A stretch of DNA of 64,000 nucleotides from Neoarius graeffei (Eukaryota > Chordata > Actinopteri > Siluriformes > Ariidae). The notes beneath the pieces were generated by a model. It was not told the DNA's origin. It did no database searches and worked only from the letters and a program-made list of their open reading frames with translations. The position numbers and the translations under genes are program-made. Below are positions 1 through 10,973 of this stretch, in pieces (position 1 is the stretch's first letter; each line of letters begins with the position of its first letter). Where the stretch lies: NCBI RefSeq assembly GCF_027579695.1, contig NC_083571.1, positions 92,501,186 to 92,565,185 of the forward strand, in the 5' to 3' direction.

Positions 1-454
1 ACACGTAAAAAGCCACTAAATTAGAAAATAAACCTTAAATAATATAGGTATTAATAATATATCAAAACAAAAGAAAACAAGACAAAAATACAAACAAGGA
101 CACATTAAGCTGTTTTGAGTTTACATGTCTGAAAAGGAGTGGGCTGAAGTAAAAACTTATTTAATCCCACCCCTCTACTTTAGTCAATATAAATTGATTA
201 TCGAGCTTCCTTATATATATATATACACACACATATATACATACATACACTGTATATTACTTATTACTTCAACTATTCAGATATCAATTCTCTATGACTA
301 TATCATATAATTAATTAATTATATATGTATATCCATATGTCTACACATAAGTTTACTACAAATACCACGCTCACAATGGAGAACAAAATAAAAACAAAAC
401 AAATAGATGAAGACTCAAAAGAGAAAAAAGAAAAAATACACAATAAACAGCTAG
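1..454. other. AT-rich noncoding flank with TA/CA microsatellite
   Basis: This stretch is strongly AT-rich and has no supported gene. A short alternating TA/CA run lies at about 212-250 and further TTAAT/ATAT runs at about 305-335. It probably includes the 3' tail of the minus-strand LINE that follows. Confidence 0.5.
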
Positions 455-460
455 TTATGA

Positions 461-781
461 TTAATCCCCTTCATCCTTATACCCTGTGAAAATCAAATTT
501 CTGTACATCTTTTTAAACTGCTTCATGTGTGGACATCCCTTGAGCTCCTCATTTAAACTGTTCCACCGCTTCACCCCACAAACAGAAATACAAAAACTTT
601 TCTTGGTTGTGCACACCCTATAATTTTTAAATTTAAATAAACCCCTTAAATTATAACTCCCTTCTCTTTCATTGAACAGTTTTTGAATATTATGTGGTAG
701 TTGATTATTGTTTGCTTTGAATAATATTTGTGCTGTTTGATAGTCCATCAGATCTGCAAATTTCAGTATTTCTGACTGCAA
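461..781 (-). pseudogene. LINE C-terminal domain remnant
   Basis: 106 open codons lie downstream of the RT. They contain LPHNIQKLF, RVCTTKKSF and GVKRWNSLN, a tail domain typical of the 3' end of CR1/Jockey-type ORF2 proteins. It is separated from the RT core by about 370 bp with broken frames. Confidence 0.65.
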
Positions 782-1147
782 GAATAATGTATTTGTATGA
801 TCCCAATAACCAGCCTTGTGTATAATCCTTATTGCTCTTTTTTGGAGAATGAATAATGAATGTATTGTATTTTTGTAATTATTGCCCCATACCTCTGCGC
901 AGTAACTTAAATAAGGTGAAACCAGGGAACAGTAAAGAATCCGGAGTGACTTGTGATCTAGAAACTGTTTGACTTTGTTTAATATTGCAATACGTCTTGA
1001 TACTTTGGATTGTATGTTTTTTATATGTGGTTTCCAGCTGAGTTTTTCATCAGTAGTTGTTCCAAGAAATTTGATTTCCTTATCTCTTTCTATAATAACC
1101 CCATCTATTTGAATATTTATTTGTGTGTTTGTTTTGTTGTTAACAAA

Positions 1148-3516
1148 TTATATTACTTTGTATTTGTTCAAGTTTAATGATAATTTGTTACTGTTGAACC
1201 ATGTTATTAATTTACTTATTTCTGTTGTGATCTCCTGCAATAGTTCCATTAAATTATCACCAGAAAAGAGGATATTTGTATCGTCCACAAACAAGACAAG
1301 CTTCATTACTTTAGATACACTACATATGTCGTTGATATATAGTATAAAAAACTTTGGTCCTAACACTGACCCCTGGGGAACACCACAAGTTATGTCCAAA
1401 CATGAGGAAGAACAATCTCCCAGCTTCACAAACTGTCTCCTGTTACTTAAGTAGCTTTTAACCCAGTTTAAAACTATACCCCTGATGCCATATTGTTCCA
1501 GTTTTTTTTATCAATGTCATGATTTATTGTATCAAATGCTTTTTTAAATCAATGAATATTCCAACTGCATGTTTTTTTCTGCTCTATGGAATTGGTGATT
1601 TCTTCAACTAATTCTATTAAAGCCAGTGATGTTGATCTATAAGCTCTAAATCCATATTGACTGTCACTAAGTAGTTTGTTTGTCAATAAATTTATCCAAT
1701 CGGTTATTGAAAAGTTTTTCGAGAATTTTGGAGAATTGCGAAAGTAGTGAGACAAGTCTGTAGTTTGTGAAGTGGTGTTTGCTCCCAGTTTTGTACAGAG
1801 GAATGACTTTTGCTGTTTTCATTCTGTTTGGAAATGTATCAGTTAGAAATGACAAATTGCATTATGTGAATGGCTTGGATATTCCATCAATAACATTTTT
1901 CAATATCATCATGTCAATGTCATCACAGTCGGTAGATTTTTTGTTCATACATTTCCCAACAATATCAACAATTTCTTTTTCTTCCACTGCTATAAGGAAC
2001 ATTGAAAAAGAATTATTATCTATCAAATTGCCCAGATTTTCAACAGATGTTCCTGGATCCGGGATTTGTTCTGCTAAGATTGGTCCTACGTTTACAAAGT
2101 AATGGTTGAAACTATTAACTACCACATCCATATTATATTCATCTTTGTCATTATTAAGAAAGTACCTTGGATAATTTATATATCTTGACCCATTTTTTAT
2201 AATACTGTTCAAAGTGCTCCAAATTACTTTGATATTATTTCTGTTATCGTTTAATAATTTCTTATAATATTCTTTCTTAGCAGCCCTTATAATATTAGTT
2301 AATTTATTTTTATATTTTTTATATCTATCCTCTGCCTCTTTAGTTTTCTGCTTTATGAACTCTCTATACAATGTATTTTTCTTTTTACAGGCATTTTGTA
2401 AACCCCTTGTAATCCATGGACATACTGTTTGACTTTTTTACTATATTGAACAATTGGGCAATTTTTATTATATAATGATATAAATATCCTCAAGAATTCC
2501 TCATATGCTTTATTTATGTATTTTAGTCAGTATATTTCATCCCAGTTTTGTGCCAGCAAGTCATTTCTAAAAGTATTAATTGATTCCTCTGATCTAAGTC
2601 GTCTGAAAAGTTTTCTGTTTTCTGGTTTATTATTCCCAAATTTTGTTTCATAAACTGAGAAAACTGGTAAATGATCACTGATATCATTTATCAATAGTCC
2701 ACTTACTAAATTGTCATTAAAACTGTTAGTGAATATATTGTCTATGAGGGTGGCTCCGTGTGAGGTGATTCTGTTGGGTCTAGTAGTTTTAGGGGAAAAG
2801 GCCATACTGTACATTGTGTTGATAAAATTGTCTGTCATTTTGTGTTTATTTGGATTGAGCAGGTCAATATTGAAGTCTCCGCATATGAAGACTGTTTTGT
2901 GACTCACTTTTGAAAACATTTCCTCTATCCAGTTATTGAAGACCTCAATACTAGAATCTGGAGCTCTATATATACAACTAGCAATTACATTTTTTTGTTT
3001 CTCTCTTCAAATTTCAACTGTTATGCATTCCAGTGTGTTGTCAATTACTGCTGATATACTTTCCATCACATTGAATTTCAAGTCCCTATCCACCAATATG
3101 GCCACTCCCCCTCCACTCTTGTTTTGTCTATTTATGTAGTTGAATTCATAGCCCTCCAGCTCAAAGTCTGTGCCTTTGACATTATGTATCCAAGTTTCAG
3201 ATATTGCTACGATGCTGAAAGGATGCGAAAACTGATGTAGATATTCCTTGATGAGATTGAAATTTGCATACATGCTTCTGCTATTGAAGTGGATAATTGA
3301 GAGTTTGCCATCTGCTTTAATGCTCCGATTGAACTGTTCATCAGTGTAATAATAGCAGTTGTTGTTAATAGCAGAGAAGAAATTATTGTCTGGGTCTATA
3401 TCATATTCCAAATCCTGTGATTTGTGATCAGTGTACTCAAACGATTTTAGTTCCAGTAAATCCTGTTCTGTAATCCTCTGAGATGTGCAGCTTATGGTCC
3501 CACTCATGATGGTCAC
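1148..3516 (-). pseudogene. LINE ORF2: endonuclease plus reverse transcriptase, frameshifted
   Basis: The endonuclease part (3516-2527) shows HFNSRSM, AISETWI, GGGVAILV, CGDFNIDLL and SDHLPVF, the expected order of an APE endonuclease with the catalytic GDFN and SDH motifs. A linker (2371-1862) is followed by RT blocks: PLYKTGSKHHFTNYR, SQYGFR, GVPQGSVLGP and FVDDTN, where the usual FADD is FVDD. At least four frame breaks (near 3007, 2527, 1862 and 1550) show it is not functional. Confidence 0.8.
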
Positions 3517-3887
3517 TGATACTTTTCCAGGTCCTCGATATTTTTAACAACCAATACTTTGGCCTCCTCAGGTGTACCGTTTAGCTTAATAAACACCTTG
3601 CAGTTTGTAGTCCAAGTGTTCTGAATTTTCCTCTGTTTCTTTAAGGCGCGTGCATTCCTGGCTATATCTGCATTTTGTTTGGTCAGATGCTCATTTATGT
3701 AGATGCTGGATCCCTTTATCTTGTACGCTTGCTTTAATAGTGTGGTCTTATGTTTCCTGTTGACAAACCTCATAATGATAGTCTGCTTGTCGCTGGTGTT
3801 CTTCCTTGGTAGCGGGTGGCAAGCCTCGATGTTATCGCAGTCCAGTTTTATATCTTTCAAAAGAAAGTATTTTATGAGATTCGGCAT
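3513..3887 (-). pseudogene. LINE ORF1-like fragment, C-terminal part
   Basis: An open stretch of 124 codons lies immediately upstream of, and overlapping the start of, the endonuclease frame. It is lysine-rich and carries the segment KGSSIYINEHLTKQNADIAR, which I associate with the first ORF of fish LINEs; the precise function there (nucleic-acid binding) is known only for the family. The N-terminal part is missing because the Tc1 begins three bases before the first methionine. No zinc-finger motif is left in this fragment. Confidence 0.6.
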
Positions 3888-3892
3888 AGATA

Positions 3893-5500
3893 CAGTGGTG
3901 CTTGAAAGTTTGTGAACCCTTTAGAATTTTCTATATTTCTGCATAAATATGACCTAAAACATCATCAGATTTTCACACAAGTCCTAAAATTAGATAAAGA
4001 GAACCCAGTTAAACAAATGAGACAAAAATATTATACTTGGTCATTTATTTATTGAGGAAAATGATCCAATATTAAATATCTGTGAGTGGCAAAAGTATGT
4101 GAACCTCTAGGGTTAGCAGTTAATTTGAAGGTGAAATTAGAGTCAGGTGTTTTCAATCAATGGGATGACAATCAGGTGTGAGTGGGCACCCTGTTTTATT
4201 TAAAGAACAGGGATCTATCAAAGTCTGATCTTCACAACACGTTTGTGGAAGTGTATCATGGCACGAACAAAGGAGATTTCTGAGGACCTCAGAAAAAGTG
4301 TTGTTGATGCTCATCAGGCTGGAAAAGGTTACAAAACCATCTCTAAAGAGTTTGGACTCCACCAATCCACAGTCAGACAGATTGTGTACAAATGGAGGAA
4401 ATTCAAGACCATTGTTACCCTCCCCAGGAGTGGTCGACCAACAAAGATCATTCCAAGAGCAAGGCGTGTAATAGTCGGCGAGGTCACAAAGGACCCCAGG
4501 GTAACTTCTAAGCAACTGAAGGCCTCTCTCACATTGGCTAATGTTAATGTTCATGAGTCCACCATCAGGAGAACACTGAACAACAATGGTGTGCATGGCA
4601 GGGTTGCAAGGAGAAAGCCACTGCTCTCCAAAAAGAACATTGCTGCTCGTCTGCAGTTTGCTAAAGATCACGTGGACAAGCCAGAAGGCTATTGGAAAAA
4701 TGCTTTGTGGACAGATGAGACCAAAATAGAACTTTTTGGTTTCAATGAGAAGCGTTATGTTTGGAGAAAGGAAAACACTGCATTCCAGCATAAGAACCTT
4801 ATCCCATCTGTGAAACATGGTGGTGGTAGTGTCATGGTTTGGGCCTGTTTTGCTGCATCTGGGCCAGGACGGCTTGCCATCATTGATGGAACAGTGAATT
4901 CTGAATTATACCAGCGAATTCTAAAGGAAAATGTCAGGACATCTGTCCATGAACTGAATCTCAAGAGAAGGTGGGTCATGCAGCAAGACAATGACCCTAA
5001 GCACACAAGCCATCCTACCAAAGAATGGTTAAAGAAGAATGAAGTTAATGTTATGGAATGGCCAAGTCAAAGTCCTGACCTTAATCCAATTGAAATGTTG
5101 TGGAAGGACCTGAAGCGAGCAGTTCATGTGAGGAAACCCACCAACATCCCAGAGTTGAAGCTGTTCTGTACGGCGGAATGGGCTAAAATCCCTCCAAGCC
5201 GGTGTGCAGGACTGATCAACAGTTACCGGAAACGTTTAGTTGCAGTTATTGCTGCACAAGGGGGTCACACCAGATACTGAAAGCAAAGGTTCACATACTT
5301 TTGCCACTCACAGGTATGTAATATTGGATCATTTTCCCCAATAAATAAATGACCAAGTATAATATTTTTGTCTCATTTGTTTAACTGGGTTCTCTTTATC
5401 TACTTTTAGGATGTGTGTGAAAATCTGATGTTGTTTTAGGTCATATTTATGCAGAAATATAGAAATTTCTAAAGGGTTCACAAACTTTCAAGCACCACTG
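3893..5500 (+). mobile_element. Complete Tc1/mariner element with long inverted repeats
   Basis: The element starts CAGTGGTGCTTGAAAG and ends with its reverse complement CTTTCAAGCACCACTG, flanked by TA on each side (3891-3892 and 5501-5502). The terminal inverted repeats are about 215 bp (3893-4108 and 5288-5500), as in Tc1 elements with outer and inner transposase sites. The transposase frame between them is uninterrupted. Repeat arms differ at only a few positions, and a second, broken copy of the same family lies at 51249-54456. Confidence 0.95.
4258..5280 (+). CDS. Tc1 family transposase, intact
   Basis: A cut-and-paste transposase of the IS630/Tc1/mariner family. The start MARTKEISED is chosen at 4258 (340 aa, the usual Tc1 length); an in-frame ATG five codons upstream is possible. 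The N-terminal third has two helix-turn-helix units (around LHQSTVRQIV and ESTIRRTL) with a GRPTK hook between them. The catalytic DD34E triad is visible as WTDETK, QQDNDPKH and SPDLNPIE. No stop or frameshift is seen, so the protein could still be active; that is inference. Confidence 0.95.
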   Translation: MARTKEISEDLRKSVVDAHQAGKGYKTISKEFGLHQSTVRQIVYKWRKFKTIVTLPRSGRPTKIIPRARRVIVGEVTKDPRVTSKQLKASLTLANVNVHESTIRRTLNNNGVHGRVARRKPLLSKKNIAARLQFAKDHVDKPEGYWKNALWTDETKIELFGFNEKRYVWRKENTAFQHKNLIPSVKHGGGSVMVWACFAASGPGRLAIIDGTVNSELYQRILKENVRTSVHELNLKRRWVMQQDNDPKHTSHPTKEWLKKNEVNVMEWPSQSPDLNPIEMLWKDLKRAVHVRKPTNIPELKLFCTAEWAKIPPSRCAGLINSYRKRLVAVIAAQGGHTRY

Positions 5501-5502
5501 TA

Positions 5503-5682
5503 AGTGACAAGTCTGCATGCAGTACATTTGCATGCCACTTTTGAAGACTGAAATAAATAATTTTTTAAATATGATTTTTTTTTAAATAATCACCTGTATA
5601 TTTATACCAAAACAATTATCCATCGCAGGCTCAGTGAATATCAGTGAATAACAGCCAAGACTTCATTTTGGTTATTATTAGC
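5503..5682. other. Short AT-rich spacer
   Basis: Sequence between the Tc1 target duplication and the first recognisable L2 LINE codons. It has A- and T-runs around 5560-5585 and no gene. Confidence 0.4.
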
Positions 5683-5745
5683 AATGCGGTGAGAGAAGCA
5701 AAATGACTGTACTCTGAGAAACTCCAACACCAGTTCTTTGCCACT

Positions 5746-6713
5746 CACTACGTTTACATGCACATAGAGAGAATCGAATTTCTGCCGTTGCTCGACTGAA
5801 ATCGAAGTTCAAAATGCCATGTATACACCTTAATTCGGCTGAAATTGAACCGAACTTGATTTCTCGGAATCGAGCTACACGACCTAGTTTATGCGATTTC
5901 TGCCGAGCTACTTTGTGCATGTATACCCTATCGAGCTAGTTGTCGAGCTACTTCCGGGAGTGACGAGTGACGAGACCACAAGCGGGAAACACAACAGCCT
6001 CGGTCGGCATGACAACGAATCATGACAACGGCATGAATCTTTTCTTTTTGTGGCATTGTTTGCACTGTTAAAATTTAGCTCACTTACTGTATCACCAAAT
6101 ACATCTGTACAGCTGTTGCATAGCTGTGAATTGTGTACATAAACAAGTCATTGTATTCGTGTGTGTGTGTGTGTGTGTTTATACGTCCAACATCTGAAGA
6201 ATGTCAATAAAAACAAAACAATTGAACTTTTTGTGTGTTTATTAAGACATAAGTTAAATTGTAAGCAAAAAAAAATTTTTTTGTAAGCAAAAAATGGACT
6301 TTAGAAAAATATTATTGTGCAAAATAAGTTGTCTTACAAAATAGTGGTCTGCGCCGGACAGTTTGTAGCCATAGTCTAAAAGGAAAAAAAAAGCCTAACA
6401 GCTTGAACACGGAACTGCTAGTGTTGCCAGATTGGGGGTTTTAAGTGCATTTTAGCGGATTTGAACATGTTTTGGGCTGGAAAACGTCAGCAGTATCTGG
6501 CAACACTATAAGCTCTTCTTCATGACGACAACCGGAAGTGTACCAACACGATGGGGCGTGTAGCGCCACGTGTGGCTCGGGTGCACAATGCAGCTTGCAC
6601 AATAGCCCGATTTCACTTGTGCATGTAGGATTGGATTTCTCTGGCACCCCTGCTGGGACCCTTTGCTCGATTACCAACACCAGCTCGATTTGGACGTGCA
6701 TGTAAACGTACTG
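5746..6713. mobile_element. Non-autonomous DNA element (PIF-like?) inside the L2 LINE
   Basis: Terminal inverted repeats CACTACGTTTACATGCAC and GTGCATGTAAACGTACTG bound a 968-bp segment with no transposase frame. Flanking trinucleotides ACT and AGT give an imperfect 3-bp target duplication, which would fit PIF/Harbinger. Removing it rejoins the LINE linker, so the insertion is real even if the superfamily is uncertain. A short TG run lies at about 6159-6178. Confidence 0.8.
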
Positions 6714-6957
6714 AGTAATGACTGTATGTCTGCCTGGAAAGGGCTCAGACAGGTCACTAACTACAAACCTTCAGTCCTCCACTCTGTTAACGACTTGCGC
6801 CTGGCGAACCAACTGAATGAGTTCTACTGTGGCTTTGAAAGACAATGGGAATGTCCTGATAACATCCGCTGTGACTCCACACTCGAGCTTCAGCCCACCA
6901 CCCCCACCTCCTCCATCTCTACTGCTGCCGGGGCCTCTCTATCCTTGACTTGCAAGT

Positions 6958-8154
6958 GACATCAAAGCAAAATAGAACCCTGGATGTCGGCCATGCTGGT
7001 GGATATACAAATGCGGGGTCAGACAACATTCGATACCAAACATAGTCACGCGTGCGCAACTCTCTTTGTTTTTCCACTGCTTTAAGCATTCTTTTAGCTA
7101 TGCTATATCTTTGTGCTCTATATGGTTATGGTCACAACAGTACTCGTGACCGTGGCACGTTCCAATTTTTTAGAATTCCGTCCGTGATTCGGAAAGAGGG
7201 CGAAGAAACTCTGAGGCTTAGTACAGAGAGGAGACGAGGGGATCAGAACATTTCATCCAATGATCATTTCATCGAAAGCCTTTTTCAGACACACTATCAA
7301 TTATTTTATATTTCAGGTATTCCAGTGTTCGCGAACGAAGCCCCTACGAGAGTGCTGCTCCACACCTAAAGATTTAATATGATCCAGCCGGCTTTAAAAA
7401 TTAATAACTCAGCCAGGAGAGCTTGCAGCAAAGCCAGATTTTACAGGCACCCCCCTCTAAGCCTCCCTCTTTGAGAGAGCATGGTATTGGGTCGGTAGGA
7501 CCGCGCCTTAACCTGGGATTCATGAACGAAGCCCCTATGAGAACATTGCTCCTCGCCTGAAGATTTCATATGATCCAGCCGGAAACATAGACATGCAAGC
7601 GAGCAGCATGCAATGACAAGGGAGTTAACTCATCCCAGGGTCAGCAAGTGGCACAGGCCAATGTGGTTACCCCCCTTAGTACACTCTTTAGTGTTAAAGC
7701 ACATGTACTATGACACTCATTTGCTTTACAAAAATGTGTTTTGCTTCAGTCAAATTCCATTAAGAATTCCTCCTTTTTTCGAACAAACAAATACCTGAAA
7801 TATAAAATAACTGATAGTGCGTATGAAAAAGGCTTTGGACGAAATGTCTTAACTATTGGACGAGAAGGCATTGGACGAAATGGTCATTGGACGAAATGGC
7901 CTGCATTTGTACTCGATGGTCAGTAGAAGCATCTTATCTTCAGAAAAGTCAGACTTTTTTAAATAATATGGGTCAAAACCACACATATCTATCTTCTCTT
8001 TGTATTGAATCTTTGCTCAATCGTTCAAATCATGGTAATACTGAGAAAATTCAGCATTGTTTACAGACACACTTTCAGCGGATGTCATCCTAATTGCTTT
8101 GTATATCCACCATCATGGCAGACGCTTATGACGTAGCACATTTTGATCACGTGG
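6958..8154. mobile_element. P-like element remnant with 8-bp target duplication
   Basis: The segment is bounded by TTGCAAGT on both sides (6950-6957 and 8155-8162), an 8-bp direct duplication as made by P elements. Subterminal inverted repeats match well: CCATGCTGGTGGATATACAA near 6991 and the reverse complement around 8098-8118. Just inside the left repeat is a THAP-like frame. The outermost ends are diverged. The interior holds a 60-bp direct repeat (7332-7391 and 7521-7583) and a short tandem of TTGGACGAAATGG units (about 7835-7899). Confidence 0.7.
7052..7369 (+). pseudogene. THAP-like zinc-finger remnant
   Basis: The open stretch contains FQFFRIPSVIRKEGEET followed by LSTERRR, closely matching the central part of THAP domains, which bind DNA in P-element transposases and THAP proteins. 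The first cysteine pair is damaged (CALYGYGHN where C-x(2-4)-C is expected). Because the element is small and lacks a catalytic core, I read this as a leftover 5' exon of a P-like transposase, not a host gene. Confidence 0.6.
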
Positions 8155-8325
8155 TTGCAAGTCATCTATAACTTCACACCTCAGAGGCCCATCCACCCAC
8201 CACCACAGCCTCAACTCTCCCCATTCTGGAGAGGGATGTCAATAAGCTCTTTAAGAAGTTGAACCTCCACAAAGCAGAAGGTCTCACAATTTACCCTGAA
8301 GCACTGTGCTGATCAGCTGTCTCCG

Positions 8326-9603
8326 ATGTTCACAGACATCTTCAACACCTCACTGGAGATGTGCCATGTGCCAGCCTGCTTCAAGGCCTCCACCATTATC
8401 CCTATCCCCAAAAAGCCAAGAATCACAGGATTAAATGACTACAGACCCATCACCCTGACTTCTGTGGTTATGAAATCCTTCGAGCACCTTGTGCTTTACC
8501 ATCTTAAAGCCATCACTGACCCGCTCCTGGACTCCATGCAGTTCGCCTACAGATCCAATTGATCTGCAGATGATGCTGTCAGCATGGATCTTCACTTCAT
8601 CCTCCAGCACCTGGACTCCCCAGGAACCTATGCTAGGATCTTGTTTGTGGATTTCAGTTCTGCCTTCAACACGATCATCCTGGCTTTTCTGCAGGACAAG
8701 CTCTCCTAGCTGAGCGTGCCTGACTCCATCTGCAGGTGGATGACTGACTTCCTGTCTGACAGGATGCAGCATGTGAAGCAGGGGAAACACATCTCTGACT
8801 CCTGAACCATCAGCATCGGATCCCCCCAAGGCTGCATCCTTTCTCCTCTACTCTTCTCCCTGTACACCAACAGCTGCATCTCCAGTCATCAGTCTGTCAA
8901 ACTCCTGAAGTTTGCAGACGACACCACCCTCATTGGACTCATCTCTGATGAGGATGAGTCTGCCTACAGGTGGGAGATTGACCATCTAGTGTCCTGGTGC
9001 AGGCAGAACAACTTAGAGCTTAATGATCTAAAGACAGTGGAGATGATTGTAGACTTCAGAAGGAGCTCTGCCACACCCTATCCCATCACTCCGTTTGACT
9101 CCCCAGTAACTTCTGTGGAGTATTTCCGCTTCCTGGGCACTACAATCACCCAGAATCTTAAATGGGAGATAAATACCTGCTCTCTCACAAAGAAAGCACA
9201 GCAGAGGATGTACTTCCTGCAACAGTTGAAGAAGTTTGATCTGCCAAAGACAATGATGGTGCACTTTTACACCACCATCATTGAGTCCATCCTTACCTCC
9301 TCCATCACTGTCTAGTACGCTGTTGCCACTGCCAGGGACAAGGGCAGACTGCAGCACATCATTCACTCTGCTGAGAGGATGATTGGCTGCAACCTTCCAT
9401 CTCTTCAGGACCTGTACAAGTCCAGGACCCTGAGAAGAGCAGAAAGGATTGTGGCCGACCCCTCTCACCCTAGACACAAACTTTTTGAATCACTCCTCTC
9501 TAGTAGGAGGCCATCATCCATTAGAACCAAAACCTCACACCATAAGGTCAGCTTTTTCCCCACTACAGCTGGCCTCATCAATAAGGTCAGAGACCCTCAC
9601 TGA
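8326..9603 (+). pseudogene. L2 LINE reverse transcriptase, broken
   Basis: Frames from 8326, 8989 and 9379 together give an RT with [19 protein letters not shown]-like text, KFADDTTL (catalytic aspartates near 8911-8925), WCRQNNLELN and the C-terminal HKLFESLLSS. In-frame stops near 8562, 8709, 8804 and 9313 prevent translation as one protein. The block resumes directly after the P-like element's target duplication. Confidence 0.85.
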
Positions 9604-9840
9604 CTCTAACCTCACATTTTAATCTGTAACATTAATGCACTTTGTCTCTGAACTGCGAATTTTGCACGTTCCAAGGTCATATCATACATCTTCATTCTAT
9701 GAACCTTTATTGCACATTCCGGCACACACTGTACAACTTGGCTCTTTATTTAACCCACTGCATATATTCTCTTCCTCTCACACATTCATATCATGACTCT
9801 TCTCCATCTTCATCTCCATCATGTGACCGACACCACCGTG

Positions 9841-10012
9841 GTCGGCACGGTGGTGTAGTGGTTAGCACAGTTGCCTCACAGCAAGAAGGTTCTGGGTTCG
9901 CGACCGGCAGGGGCCTTTCTGTGCGGAGTTTGCATGTTCTCCCCATGTTTGCGTGGGTTTCCTCCAGGTGCTCCGGTTTCCCCCACAGTTCAAAGACATG
10001 TGGTTAGGTTAA
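9841..10012 (+). repeat. tRNA-derived SINE, 3'-truncated
   Basis: The tRNA-like head is clear: box A TGGTGTAGTGG and box B-like GGTTCGCGACC. The body stops after the AAGACATG segment, so only about 170 bp of the roughly 360-bp element is present. Confidence 0.85.
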
Positions 10013-10200
10013 TATGGGACAGCCTTGAGCTGAGGTGCCCTTGAGTGAGGCATCTAACTCCCAAACATAGGCAATAAAGTTTTGTCTCTCTAAGTAGAAT
10101 TGGGTATGGATGGTATGGACGTGTCCCTACCAATATCAAATGCCAGCTGATATGTCCCTACCAATATTTCTGATTGAAGAAAAAATAACTCACACTCCGT

Positions 10201-10554
10201 GTGCCGGTGGTGTAGTGGTTAGTGCTGTTGCCTCACAGCAAGAAGGTCCGGGTTCGAGCCCCGTGGCCAGCGAGGGCCTTTCTGTGAGGAGTTTGCATGT
10301 TGTCTGCGTGGGTTTCCTCCGGGTGCTCCGGTTTCCCCCACAGTCCAAAGACATGCAGGTTAGGTTAACTGGTGACTCTAAATTGACCGTAGGTGTGAAT
10401 GGTTGTCTGTGTCTATGTGTCAGCCCTGTGATGACCTGGTGACTTGTCCAGGGTGTACCCCGCCTTTCGCCTGTAGTCAGCTGGGATAGGCTCCAGCTTG
10501 CCTGCGGCCCTGTAGAACAGGATAAAGCGGCTAGAGATAATGAGATGAGATGAG
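10201..10554 (+). repeat. tRNA-derived SINE, full length
   Basis: Box A (TGGTGTAGTGG) and box B (GGTTCGAGCCC) of an RNA polymerase III promoter are followed by the full family body and the GATGAGATGAG tail. CTCCGT flanks it on both sides as a short target duplication. This is the reference structure for the family in this window. Confidence 0.9.
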
Positions 10555-10613
10555 CCTCCGTCTTCTTGATCAGAAATCTTTGGTTACTCCCACCTATCTT
10601 TTGAAAAGGTCAC

Positions 10614-10927
10614 TGTGGCAGCGGGGGCATGGTCAAGCACCGGTCTGTGACAGGAGGGCGGAGTCAGGGAAGGTAAGTGGCAGAATCACTTCACCTGAGA
10701 GCAATTAACCTGTGTTTGTGTGTCTTCCCACTGACCGCGCCCTATATGAGGAGGGAGAGCGAGAGCGGAAGTGGCTCATCCCTGAACCAGACGCCGGTTG
10801 TGTGTGTGTGTGTCTGTGCGAGAGCAATTATTGTTGTACTGAAAAGTGTGGCAATAAAGCCAAGTATTAAACCTGATCTCTGTCCTGCCGTCCTCTGTGC
10901 TCCACCCACACATAGGGAACTCCTACA
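10614..10927 (+). repeat. 5' LTR
   Basis: 314 bp, starting TGTGGCAGCG and ending CTCCTACA. It carries CCTATATGAGG (about 10740), a likely core promoter, a TG microsatellite (10798-10815) and AATAAA at about 10852, a likely polyadenylation signal. It matches the 3' LTR along its whole length. Confidence 0.95.
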
Positions 10928-10973
10928 GTGGTGCCGAAACCCGGGAAACGTGGAGCACCAACCCAGTAGCCCC

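Larger units (their letters stand above)
455..3890 (-). mobile_element. Degenerate non-LTR retrotransposon (CR1/Jockey-type LINE)
   Basis: Reading the minus strand from 3890 down, the order is an ORF1-like segment, an apurinic-type endonuclease, a reverse transcriptase and a C-terminal tail domain, which is the order of an APE-type LINE. The frame is broken several times, so the copy is dead. The 5' side stops exactly at the Tc1 insertion (TA at 3891). I could not recognise its continuation beyond the Tc1 at 5503. The clade is an inference from the endonuclease and RT style; the CR1, Crack and Daphne lineages are alternatives. Confidence 0.85.
5683..9840 (+). mobile_element. L2-type LINE, 5'-truncated and interrupted by two DNA elements
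   Basis: Three blocks belong to one non-LTR element: 5683-5745, 6714-6957 and 8163-9603, with a probable 3' UTR to about 9840. Across the first gap the linker peptide continues from LYSEKLQHQF to NDCMSAWKG, and across the second the frame resumes into the RT. The RT blocks include [21 protein letters not shown] and KFADDTT, and the end carries the L2 tail SRRPSSIRTKT. Stops occur within the RT, so it is inactive. L2 is my best call; Rex1/CR1 would be alternatives. Confidence 0.85.

Noticed and set aside
4153-4818. 221-codon antisense frame in the Tc1
   Set aside because: It is the complement of the transposase and shows no known domain.
10201-10275. SINE heads considered as tRNA genes
   Set aside because: Box A and box B are present, but the heads do not fold as a full tRNA and are followed by the common SINE body in every copy.
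10677-10973. Upstream extension of the gag-pol frame
   Set aside because: It lies in the 5' LTR and primer-binding site; a start there would be upstream of the likely transcript start, and the peptide is not gag-like.
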